60,366 nt of DNA from Anaerolineae bacterium (lineage in GTDB: Bacteria; Chloroflexota; Anaerolineae; Promineifilales; Promineifilaceae), in assembly GCA_019637635.1 (NCBI GenBank), contig JAHBVI010000031.1, positions 1 to 60,366 on the forward strand. Direction: 5' to 3'. Under the pieces are notes generated by a model, which saw nothing but the letters and a program-made list of their open reading frames with translations, was not told the origin of the DNA and made no database searches. Position numbers and translations under genes: made by a program. Each line of letters opens with the position of its first letter. The stretch's first letter is position 1. Of the stretch, positions 8,392-16,900 are shown piece after piece.

Positions 8392-9225
8392 TTGAAACCA
8401 CACCCACAGATCGAACAAGCCATTCGCACCGCCCTGGCCGAAGATTTGGGCAGCGGCGACGTGACCACGCTGGCGATTGTGGCAGAGGATGCGGTGATGC
8501 ACGGCCGTTTCATTGCCAAAGCACCTGGTATCATTGCCGGGCTGGTAGTGGCGCGGCTGGTATTTGCCCTGCTGGACGAACGGGTCATTTTCACGCCGCA
8601 GGTGCAGGATGGCGACCCGGTCACACCCGGCCAACTCATTGCCACCGTCAATGGCCCGGCCCGCGCCCTGCTCAGCGGCGAACGCACCGCGCTCAACTTT
8701 TTGCAGCGTATGTCCGGCATTGCCACCCTGACGCGGCAGTTTGTGAAGGCCGTATCCGGCGCCAAAGCCATCATTCTGGACACACGTAAGACGGCCCCCG
8801 GCCTGCGCGCCGCCGACAAGCTGGCGGTGCAACTGGGCGGCGGCCAAAACCACCGCTTTGGCCTCTTTGACATGGCGTTGATTAAGGACAATCACATTGC
8901 CGCCGTAAATGGTGATCTGGCAACGGCCGTACAGCGCGTCAAAAGCTATGCGCCCCATGTACCCGTTGAAATTGAGGTGACGACGTTGGTGCAGTTGGCT
9001 ACGGCCGTCACGTTACCCGTAGACCGCATCATGCTGGATAACATGAGCCTGGAGGAGATGCGCCAGGCAGTAAAATTCACCGCCGGTCGCATCCCGTTGG
9101 AAGCATCCGGCAACGTCAATTTAGACACCGTCCGCGCCATTGCCGAAACCGGCGTGGACTATATTTCCATCGGCGCTCTCACCCATTCCGTGAAGGCGTT
9201 GGATATTAGTTTGGAGCTTGCATAA
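8392..9225 (+). CDS. nadC: Nicotinate-nucleotide pyrophosphorylase (quinolinate phosphoribosyltransferase)
   Basis: 277 residues from TTG 8392, preferred because GAGGG (8381-8385) is correctly spaced and the residue after it matches where the family begins (MKPHPQIEQAI). A TTG at 8347 would put a repeat element into the protein. Converts quinolinate and PRPP to nicotinate mononucleotide, CO2 and PPi. Family signatures: ALAEDLGSGDVTT (N-terminal), LSGERTALNFLQRMSGIAT, DTRKTAPGLR, GGGQNHRFGLFD, IMLDNM and EASGNVNLDTV, with the final VDYISIGALTHS. All are intact. It is followed by a palindrome and then nadA. Expression likely starts from the promoter at 8280. Confidence 0.95.
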   Translation: MKPHPQIEQAIRTALAEDLGSGDVTTLAIVAEDAVMHGRFIAKAPGIIAGLVVARLVFALLDERVIFTPQVQDGDPVTPGQLIATVNGPARALLSGERTALNFLQRMSGIATLTRQFVKAVSGAKAIILDTRKTAPGLRAADKLAVQLGGGQNHRFGLFDMALIKDNHIAAVNGDLATAVQRVKSYAPHVPVEIEVTTLVQLATAVTLPVDRIMLDNMSLEEMRQAVKFTAGRIPLEASGNVNLDTVRAIAETGVDYISIGALTHSVKALDISLELA

Positions 9226-9231
9226 TGGTTC

Positions 9232-9278
9232 GTAGTAGGCGATTTATCGCCATCTAAAGGCGATAAATCGCCTACTAC
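9232..9278. repeat. Perfect 20-bp inverted repeat (GTAGTAGGCGA family) between nadC and nadA
   Basis: GTAGTAGGCGATTTATCGCC (9232-9251) and its exact reverse complement (9259-9278) with a 7-nt loop. A related composite copy lies at 20109-20155, also directly before a minus-free, SD-led gene start. It could form an mRNA hairpin between the two nad genes. Confidence 0.85.
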
Positions 9279-9293
9279 AAACGAGGAAAAACC

Positions 9294-10335
9294 ATGACCT
9301 ACGAACAAACACTCACCCACATGCGCGCCAAATTGCAGCGCATCGCCCCGGACTTTGAGATTGAGTACAAGGCCAAAATCGCCTACGAAATCAACCAGTT
9401 AAAAAAGGAGCGCAACGCCGTCATCCTGGGGCACAATTACATGGAACCGGCGCTGTTCTACTCCGTGCCGGACTTCACCGGCGATTCGCTGGAACTGAGC
9501 CGCCGCGCCGCGCAGACCGATGCGGACATCATCGTCTTTTGCGGCGTGGAATTTATGGCCGAGACGGCCAAAATCCTGAACCCGACCAAGACGGTGTTGA
9601 TCCCCTCCCAAAAAGCGGGCTGCTCCTTAGCCGCCAGCATCACCGCCCAGGATGTGCGCAATTTGAAAGCGCGTTTCCCTGGTGTGCCGGTCGTCACCTA
9701 CATCAACACCTACGCCGACGTAAAAGCGGAAACGGACATTTGCTGCACCTCCGGCAATGCCAAAGCAGTGGTGGAATCGCTGCACGCGGACACGATCATC
9801 TTCCTGCCCGACGAATATCTGGCCCGCAACGTAGCCCTGGAGACGGGCAAACATATCATCTTCCCTTACAAAAACGGCAGCCCAACGGAGAAAAACGACG
9901 CTGGACGCAGATGATTGGCTGGCATTTGGGCCGTTGTGAAGTGCATGAAAAGTTCACCGTCGCCTGAGCCATTGAAGCGGTGCGCCACGACCATCCCGAT
10001 ACGCTCATCCTGGCCCACCCCGAATGCAGCCCGGAAGTCGTCTCCGCCAGCGACTTTTCCGGCAGCACCACCGCCCTCATCCGCTTTGTGGAGCAGACCA
10101 ATGCCCCCAGCTACCTGCTGCTCACGGAATGTTCGATGGGCGACAACATCATGGCCGCCCACCCGAGAAGGAGATGCTGGGTGCTCTTTGCTCCGTGCGC
10201 TGCCCGCACATGAACCAGATTCGCCTGGAAGACACCCGCGACGCCCTACGCTACACCCAATACGAAGTCCACGTACCCGAAGAAATCCGCGTGCGGGCAT
10301 TGCGGTCGGTCGAGCGGATGTTGGCCATTGGGTAA
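9294..10335 (+). pseudogene. nadA: Quinolinate synthase, disrupted by two frameshifts and a stop codon
   Basis: NadA condenses iminoaspartate with DHAP to quinolinate using a 4Fe-4S cluster. The gene starts at ATG 9294 behind GAGG. The first 190 residues are normal: [20 protein letters not shown], the cluster Cys in KAGCSLA and the second in ICCTSGNA. A frameshift near 9890-9900 breaks the frame (the first fragment ends at 9914). Frame two then carries WHLGRCEVHEKFTV, an in-frame TGA at 9965-9967, then HPECSPEVVSASDFSGST. A one-base loss near 10163 (CACCC-GAGAAGG) moves the frame again to EKEMLGALCSVRCPHMN with the third Cys, ending at 10335. All domains are present, so this is recent decay or consensus error. 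NadB and NadC are intact. Confidence 0.88.
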
Positions 10336-10345
10336 TGGGTAATGG

Positions 10346-10405
10346 GGATTGGAGATTGGAGATTGGAGATTGGTTGAATCTCCAATCTCTAATCTCCAAT
10401 CTCTA
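10346..10405. repeat. GGAGATT/AATCTCC palindromic element between nadA and nadB
   Basis: Four head-to-tail GGAGATT units face three AATCTCC/AATCTCT units. Same family as the copies at 30272, 38816, 45121, 45624, 48284 and 49711. It ends 9 bp before the nadB ATG, where no SD is visible. Confidence 0.85.
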
Positions 10406-10413
10406 ACAACACG

Positions 10414-11973
10414 ATGATTCAAACCGAAGTTCTCATCATTGGCAGCGGCATTGCCGGGGGCACGGCCGCGCTGCAACTGGCCGACGCGGGCATCCCGGTG
10501 ACGCTGGTGACGCGGGCGCGGGAGCCGGAAGAGTCGAATACGAAATACGCCCAGGGGGGCATCATTTACAAAAGTCCGGCCGATTCGCCAGAGCAGTTGG
10601 TAGCGGACATTTTGCACGCGGGCGCCGGGCACAGTTATCCACAGGCGGCGCAAATCCTGGCCGATGAAGGGCCGGGGTTGGTGGAAAAAATTTTACTGGA
10701 ACGGGTGGGGGTGCCCCTAGATCGAAATGAGTCGGGGGAACTGGACACGGTGTTTGAGGCCGCCCATTCGCAGCCGCGCATCGCCCATGCCGCCGACGCC
10801 ACCGGGCGGGCCGTAGAAATTGCCCTGCTGAATGTGGTCAAAAACCACCCCAACGTGCAATTGCTGACGGGACACACGGCCGTAGACCTGCTCACCCCTG
10901 CCCATCACGGCCGTAACCGTTTGGCCGTCTACGAACCGCGCCACTGTGTCGGCGCCTACGTGCTCAACCAGGACAGCGGCGAAATCAGCCGCATCATCGC
11001 CAAAAAGACGATCCTGGCTACGGGCGGTCTGGGCCAAATTTACCTGCGCACCACCAACCCCGCCGGGTCACGCGGCGATGGGCTGGCCATGGCCAATCGC
11101 GCCGGGGCGCGGGTCATCAACGCGGAATTCATCCAGTTCCACCCCACCACCTTTTACAAAACGGGCGCGCCCTATTTCCTGATCAGCGAGGCGGTGCGCG
11201 GCGCCGGGGGGCGGCTGGTGCATGAAAATGGCGAGCCGTTCATGCAAAAGTATGACCCCGAATGGAAAGATTTAGCGCCACGCGACGTGGTGGCCCGTTC
11301 CATTCGCCAGGAGATGGTGGCCCATGATCTGGATAACGTTTATCTGGATTTGCGTTCTTACCTGCCCAAAGCCAAAATCTACGAACGCTTCCCCACCATC
11401 GCTGCTCGCTGCGCCGAGTTTGGCGTAGACATCACCAACGACCTGATTCCCGTTGTGCCGGGAGCGCATTATTCGTGTGGCGGGGTGTGGGTGAATGAAC
11501 ACGGCCGTACCACCATCCACGATCTCTACGCCGTCGGTGAAGTCTCCTGCACCGGCCTGCACGGGGCCAACCGGCTGGCCAGTACGTCTTTGCTGGAAGG
11601 GCTGGTGTGGGGCAATCGGGCAGCGCAGCACATCCGGGCCGGGCTGGCTGATGCGCCGCTGCACAACCCGGACGACATCCCACCCTGGCAGGATACCAGC
11701 CGCTACACGGCCGACCCGCTGCTGCTCGCCCAGGATATGAGCACCATCCAACACATCATGTGGAACTACGTGGGCGTGGTGCGCGCCGATTACCGTTTGC
11801 AGCGGGCACTGCGGGAACTGCGCCACCTGGAAACGGAGATTGAGCAGTTTTACCGGGTGACGAAGTTGACGGATGGGTTGGTAGGCTTGCGGAATGCGGT
11901 GCGCACGGCCGTACTCGTCACCCAGGCCGCCCTGGCCAACAAACAAAGTATGGGCTGCCATTACCGCGAATAG
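10414..11973 (+). CDS. nadB: L-aspartate oxidase
   Basis: 519 residues, normal length. A flavoprotein oxidising L-aspartate to iminoaspartate, the first step of de novo NAD synthesis. FAD-binding GSGIAGGTAAL at residues 10-20; NTKYAQGGI (~45-53); the substrate-side SRGDGLAMANRAGA and IQFHPTTF; HYSCGGVWV and ANRLASTSLLEGLVWG near 365-410 close the FAD site; the C-terminal helical domain (LRELRHLETEIEQFY) follows. All are intact. It is third in the nadC-nadA-nadB order, so with nadA broken it would lack a partner unless nadA is really functional. The start has no SD; a palindromic element abuts it. Confidence 0.95.
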   Translation: MIQTEVLIIGSGIAGGTAALQLADAGIPVTLVTRAREPEESNTKYAQGGIIYKSPADSPEQLVADILHAGAGHSYPQAAQILADEGPGLVEKILLERVGVPLDRNESGELDTVFEAAHSQPRIAHAADATGRAVEIALLNVVKNHPNVQLLTGHTAVDLLTPAHHGRNRLAVYEPRHCVGAYVLNQDSGEISRIIAKKTILATGGLGQIYLRTTNPAGSRGDGLAMANRAGARVINAEFIQFHPTTFYKTGAPYFLISEAVRGAGGRLVHENGEPFMQKYDPEWKDLAPRDVVARSIRQEMVAHDLDNVYLDLRSYLPKAKIYERFPTIAARCAEFGVDITNDLIPVVPGAHYSCGGVWVNEHGRTTIHDLYAVGEVSCTGLHGANRLASTSLLEGLVWGNRAAQHIRAGLADAPLHNPDDIPPWQDTSRYTADPLLLAQDMSTIQHIMWNYVGVVRADYRLQRALRELRHLETEIEQFYRVTKLTDGLVGLRNAVRTAVLVTQAALANKQSMGCHYRE

Positions 11974-12053
11974 CGCCACGAAAATCACACTCGTTTACCC
12001 TCCTTCATCACCCCTCCCCCAGACATTCACAATTTCTACACAACCTTTGCCTA

Positions 12054-12084
12054 TGGTAGGACAAGTTGACAACTTGTCTTACCA
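12054..12084. repeat. Inverted repeat upstream of small membrane protein
   Basis: TGGTAGGACAAGTT (12054-12067), 3-nt loop, AACTTGTCTTACCA (12071-12084); one G-T mismatch. It ends 6 bp before the SD AAGGAG of the 12105 gene and 80 bp after nadB, so it could end nadB transcripts or hinder ribosome access. No T-run follows. Confidence 0.6.
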
Positions 12085-12104
12085 TTTAACAAGGAGTGTA
12101 GATC

Positions 12105-12506
12105 ATGTTTTTTCGCAGATTGTTTTTCCTGTTTTTTGCCCTCTTATTCCTGGGGGCGCTGTTTGGTATGAACGGCCGTTCCCAATCCCAATTTCAGGCC
12201 GGGTATGTGCAGGGTTTTATGGCCGGGCAGCAATCCATACAGGTGGCGGAAGGCGGCACGGCCGTAGCGCCTCCACCCGCACCCTCTTACCCCACCTACC
12301 ACCCCGGTTTTAGCTTTTTCGGCTTCCTGCTCAAAGGCTTTCTCCTCTTCTTTGGTTTTATGCTCTTGATGGGGCTGTTTTTTGGGCGGGGACGGTGGCA
12401 TGGTGGCGGGCACGGCCGTTGCTGGCAAAAGGCGCATCACGAATGGCAGCAGACCGGGCATAAACCGCCCTGGTTTGACGCCGACGAACCGGTGATGAAA
12501 GCGTAA
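12105..12506 (+). CDS. Small Gly/His-rich membrane protein, unknown
   Basis: 133 residues, with AAGGAG 8 bp before the ATG. An N-terminal hydrophobic segment (FFLFFALLFLGALFG) acts as signal or anchor. A Pro-rich loop (APPPAPSYPTYHPG) leads to a second membrane segment (GFLLKGFLLFFGFMLLMGLFF) and a basic C-terminal tail with GRWHGGGHGR and HHEW. The pattern (short, two helices, GR-W-H-GG-HGR tail) is common for small uncharacterised envelope proteins. No domain was recognised. The His/Gly-rich tail might bind metal, which is only a guess. Confidence 0.7.
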   Translation: MFFRRLFFLFFALLFLGALFGMNGRSQSQFQAGYVQGFMAGQQSIQVAEGGTAVAPPPAPSYPTYHPGFSFFGFLLKGFLLFFGFMLLMGLFFGRGRWHGGGHGRCWQKAHHEWQQTGHKPPWFDADEPVMKA

Positions 12507-12507
12507 T

Positions 12508-12740
12508 TCGTGAACCGTAAGCCGTGAATCGTAACCCATAATCCGATAACGGGTTACGGGTTACGGATAGGGCAGTCGCATATTCCTCAATGCGGCAGAT
12601 AAATCTGCACCAACAGAAGGCAAAGTCGGCCTTCACCGACTGAATCCCAGCCCACGAAGGTGGGCTTTGCCCTCTGTAGCCGCGATTTTAATCGCCGGGA
12701 ATTGAGTATGCGCTTGCCCGAGGCTTACGGCTTACGGATT
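12508..12740. repeat. Composite dispersed-repeat block
   Basis: Contains CGTAACCC/GGGTTACG-type arms (12520-12570), then GCGGCAGATAAATCTGCAC (12592-12610), GTCGGCCTTCACCGAC and CCCACGAAGGTGGG hairpins, and a GCGATTTTAATCGC palindrome near 12682. No gene is visible. Modules recur at 1533 and in the TAATCCG-type elements elsewhere. Confidence 0.7.
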
Positions 12741-12757
12741 ACGGTGATAATCTCCCC

Positions 12758-13117
12758 ATGAACGAACTCATCCTGGTGGTAGATGATGAACCGAAGATTG
12801 TGAAGCTGGCGCGGGACTACCTGGAGAAGGGCGGCTTCCGGGTGGTGAGCGCGGGGGACGGCGGCACGGCCGTAGCCGTTACCCGCCGCGACAAACCCGA
12901 CCTCATCGTCCTTGACCTGAACCTGCCCGCCATGGATGGGCTGGATGTGTGCCGCACCATTCGCCGCGATTCCGACGTGCCCATTATCATGCTCACCGCC
13001 CGCGTGGAGGAAACCGACCGGCTGATTGGCCTGGAACTGGGCGCGGATGATTACATCGTCAAGCCCTTTTCGCCGCGTGAACTGGTGGCGCGGGTGCGGG
13101 CCGTTTTGCCCGTTTAG
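12758..13117 (+). CDS. Response regulator receiver domain, truncated (output domain lost)
   Basis: 119 residues making one complete CheY-like receiver: acidic pair DD at 9-10, phospho-acceptor Asp53 (IVLDLNLP), Thr80 and Lys102 (DYIVKPF). An OmpR-type protein would continue ~110 residues with a winged helix after ELVARVRAV, but here the frame ends after LPV and the next bases encode the end of a HAMP domain. A deletion of about 1 kb therefore seems to have joined the receiver to the kinase behind it. It may still act as a phosphate sink but cannot bind DNA itself. No SD is visible. Confidence 0.8.
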   Translation: MNELILVVDDEPKIVKLARDYLEKGGFRVVSAGDGGTAVAVTRRDKPDLIVLDLNLPAMDGLDVCRTIRRDSDVPIIMLTARVEETDRLIGLELGADDYIVKPFSPRELVARVRAVLPV

Positions 13118-13134
13118 CGCGCTCATTCAACCAG

Positions 13135-13845
13135 ATGACGGCCGCTTTGGAACAGGCCGACGAACAGCGGCGTAACCTGACGGCCGACGTCGCCCATGAA
13201 CTACGTACCCCGCTGCACATCATCCAGGGCAACCTGGAAGGCATCCTCGATGGCATCTATGAACCCACCCCGGCCCACATTCAGGCCACGCTGGAAGAGA
13301 CACACCTGCTGGCCCGGCTGGTGGACGATTTGCATACGCTGGCGCAGGCCGAAGCGGGGCAGTTGTCGCTGCACCTGGCCCCGGTAGACGTGACCGAACT
13401 GCTGGCCGACGTGCAGACCAGTTTCAGCGGGCAGGCCGAGGCCAAAGGAGTCAAGTTGACGGTGAGTTTTGAGGGCAAACCGGCGGAGTTGACGCTTAAC
13501 GGGGACGCCGGACGGCTGGATCAGGTGTTGGGCAATCTGGTGAGCAATGCCCTGCGGCACACGCCGCCAGGCGGGTGTGTCACCTTACACGCGGCGCGGC
13601 TGGACGGCATGGTACAGATTCAAGTATAGGATACGGGGGAAGGCATCCCGGAAGCCGATTTACCCTTTGTGTTTGACCGCTTCTGGCGCGGCGACCGGGC
13701 GCGCACCCGCGCCGATGGCAGCGGCGGCGGCCTGGGGCTGGCGATTGTCAAGCAAATGGTGGTGGCTCATCACGGCCGTGTGGCCGTCCACAGCACCCCC
13801 GATCAGGGCACAACCTTTACGCTGTCGTTCCCGGCGGCATCTTGA
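13135..13845 (+). pseudogene. Histidine kinase remnant (no sensor region, internal stop)
   Basis: The open frame upstream of ATG 13135 reads LARSFNQM, the end of a HAMP domain, so sensor and membrane parts are missing. Present are the HisKA box (ADVAHELRTPLH, His near residue 21) and the N box (NLVSNALRH near 138). An in-frame TAG at 13627-13629 interrupts the ATPase domain just before DTGEGIPEADLPFVFDRFW; the frame then stays open through GGGLGLAIVK to a TGA at 13843-13845. Exactly one sense codon seems to have become TAG. Together with the truncated receiver this is a dead or dying two-component pair. Confidence 0.82.
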
Positions 13846-13959
13846 CAAAGCCTTCATGGCATAATGGACGCAGCATACCGGCGGGTTGTGAGCGGCTCGG
13901 ACGTTTTTTTCAATCACCATCACTTGGTTCTGCCCGATTCTTTTGCTACAGTAACAGCC

Positions 13960-16900
13960 ATGACCGCCGACCTCATGGCCCAATTAGCCGCCTACATCCC
14001 TCGTGACCGGGTAAACCACATCCTGACCGGTGCGCCGCTGGCGAATGACGGTGTGGCCCTCATCGCCGACATTTCCGGTTTTACGCCGCTGACGGAGGCG
14101 CTGACCCAGGGTTTGCAGGCCGATCATGGCGCGGAAGAGTTGACCCGCGCTCTGGATTCGGTCTTCACGCCGCTCATCGCTCAGATACACCGCTACCGGG
14201 GCAGCGTTATCAAGTTTGGCGGCGACGCTCTGATTGTCTGGTTTGGCCGGAAAAAAGGGGGGCGGCGCACGGCCGTTACCCACCGCGCCCTGACCGCCGC
14301 CCAGCGGATGCAGCGGGTGATGCAGCAGCACGGCCGTATCCCCACCCCCATTGGCCCCGTCACCCTGCGCATGAAAATCGGTCTTACCTACGGCCCGGTG
14401 AAACGGTTTAATTTGGGGCTGCCTGCTTATGGCTTTGAAGATGTGCTGGCGGGGGCCACGTTGGACCGCATGGCCGACAATGAACATCACGCCGAACCGG
14501 GCGACATCATGGCCGATGCCGCTACTTTGCAGATGGTGGGGGATGTGGTCACAGTGCAGGCGTGGCGCGAGGGGGTGGCGGTGGTGGGAAATCTGCGCCG
14601 CCCCGCCCGGCCACAGCCCTGGCCGCCGCTGGCATTTGCGGAAGTGGCACAAGAAAGTTTAGGAGCAGAACTGGCGGCTTATGTGCCTCACGCCATTGTG
14701 GAAACGTTGCAAGCGGGGCAAACGCAGGTGGCCGAACTAAAGCCGGTGGTCAGCCTCTTTGTGCAATTTCATGGGTTGGATTATGACGCCGACCCGGAGA
14801 TTGCCGCCAAATTGCAGCGTTATTTTAGCCTGGCGCAAGAGATCGTGGGACGATACGACGGCCGTCTCAATCGCCTCATCACCGGGGACAAAGGCAGCCT
14901 GCTGCACATCATCTTTGGCGCCCCGCGCAGCGTAGAAGAGCAGGAAGAACGGGCCATCCGCTGCGCTCTGGATTTGCAGGCAGAATGTGGCCGCCTGCCC
15001 TTTATTACCAGGCAGCGTATCGGCGTCAGCGGCGGGCGCGTGTTTGCCGGGCCGGTGGGTTCTCCGCGCCGCCATGATTACACCACAATGGGGGACGCCA
15101 TCAACCTGTCCGCCCGGCTGATGCAAAACGCGGCCGATAATCAGATTTTGTTGGACACGGCCGTGCGCAGCCATCTGAGTCCTGCCCTTAAAGTCACCGA
15201 CCTGGGCCTCATCCAGGTCAAAGGCAAAGCCGCCCCCATCCACATTTACGCCGCCACCGCCTACGAACCACCAACCCGCCAACCCCGCCGCGTTGAGCGC
15301 CTCTTTGGCCGCGACCGGGAATTAGAGGTAATCGGTAATCGGTTATCGGTTATCAGTAAACAACCACCGATTACCGATCACCGATTACCGACCACCGATT
15401 ACCGATTACCGACCACCGGCAGCATCATCACCATCACCGGCGAAGTGGGGCAGGGCAAAACGCTGCTGCTGGACAATGTGCGCGCCGAAACGGAAGCGGC
15501 CTGGCAATCTGACCGCACCGGGGGCATCTGGGCCAGCGGCATTAGCCTGGCCTACGGCCACACCATCACCGGCTACCTCTTCATCGAACTGCTGCGCGAC
15601 CTGCTCAATCTGCCGCCCGCGGCCACACCCCACCAGACCAGCCAACGCCTGCGCGACTTTTGCGCCGAGCTATTTGGTGCGGCGCGGCTGGAAAGCGTCT
15701 ATCCCTACCTGGCGACGTTTATGAATCTGCCCCTGCCCGATGACGTGGCCGCCCGTCTGGAAGGGTTGGCCGGGGAGAGCCGCCGCTGGCAGTTGTTTGA
15801 ACTCATCCCCGACCTGCTGCGCCAGTTGTGCCGCCACTATCCGGTTGTCCTGGTACTGGATGACGTGCAATGGGCCGACCCTACGTCGTTACAACTGGTG
15901 GAACGCATCGCCCCCCTGGCGGCCGAACTGCCCCTGCTGCTGCTGTTGGCCATGCGCCCGGAAACGGAGACCCGCGCCTGGGAGATGGTGCAGGGATGGG
16001 ACACGGCCGTATTACCCCTCACCCATCTCACCCTGGCCCCCCTCAGCCATGCCGCCGCCGCCGCCCTCATCACCACCCAGGCGCCCCACCTGCCGCCGCC
16101 GGTCGTGGATTATCTGGTAGCCAAAGGCGGCGGCAATCCCCTCTTCCTGGTGGAACTGGTGCGCACCTTGCAGCTAACCAGGGCGGATGACCTGGCCCAG
16201 GTGGAATTGGACGCCCTGGATTTGCCCAACTCGGTTCAGGGGCTGCTGCTGGCGCAGCTAGACCGGCTGGCGGTGGAAACGCGCCACACGCTGCAACTGG
16301 CGGCGGTCATTGGCAAGACGTTCCTGGATCAGGTGTTGGCCCGCATCAGCACGGCCGAGCAGCAGGTGGGCAACCTGCTGGCGGAACTGGAAGGGCAGGA
16401 TTACATCCGCCCTGACCAGGCCGACCTGGGCGCGGCGCACAGCTTTCGCCATGCGCTCATTCAAGAGGGGGCCTACAGCACGCTGCTGCACGAGCGCCGC
16501 CGCGCCTACCACCGGCAGGTGGCCGAAGCGTTTGAGCAGTTGTTCCCGGCGGCCATCGCCGAACAGGTGGCCTTTCTAGCCTATCATTGGGAACAGGCGG
16601 AGGCGTTGGACAGGGCGATTTATTACCTCAGCCTGACGGCCGACCAATCCCGGCTGCTCTATGCCCATGAAGAAGCGGAACTGCTTTACGGCCGTATCCT
16701 CACCCTGCTCTCCCAACTGCCCCCAGACGCCGCCACACGGGATCGTCGGGCCAGGACGTATCTGAAACTGGCCCAGGTCAAAGTCAATGACCTGGATTTT
16801 GACGGCGCGCAGCGTTATTACGAACAGGCTTTTGACCTGTTGGAACAACTATCGGGGAGACGGGCAGAAATGGATGAGCAAGAGACAGGTACGGCCGTGC

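Noticed and set aside
9965..9967. In-frame TGA in nadA as selenocysteine
   Set aside because: It is not at a position where the family has Cys, no SECIS-like hairpin follows, and two frameshifts flank it.
10346..10405. GGAGATT repeats as CRISPR or tRNA-like structure
   Set aside because: Seven-base units facing complementary units form one hairpin; no spacers and no cloverleaf.
13627..13629. TAG in the kinase as pyrrolysine or readthrough
   Set aside because: No sign of pyl genes, and the same gene has lost its sensor region, so a simple nonsense mutation is likelier.
13864..13959. Earlier start (ATG 13864) for the cyclase protein
   Set aside because: The extra 32 residues lack family similarity, whereas the protein from ATG 13960 begins like known relatives (AAYIPRDR).
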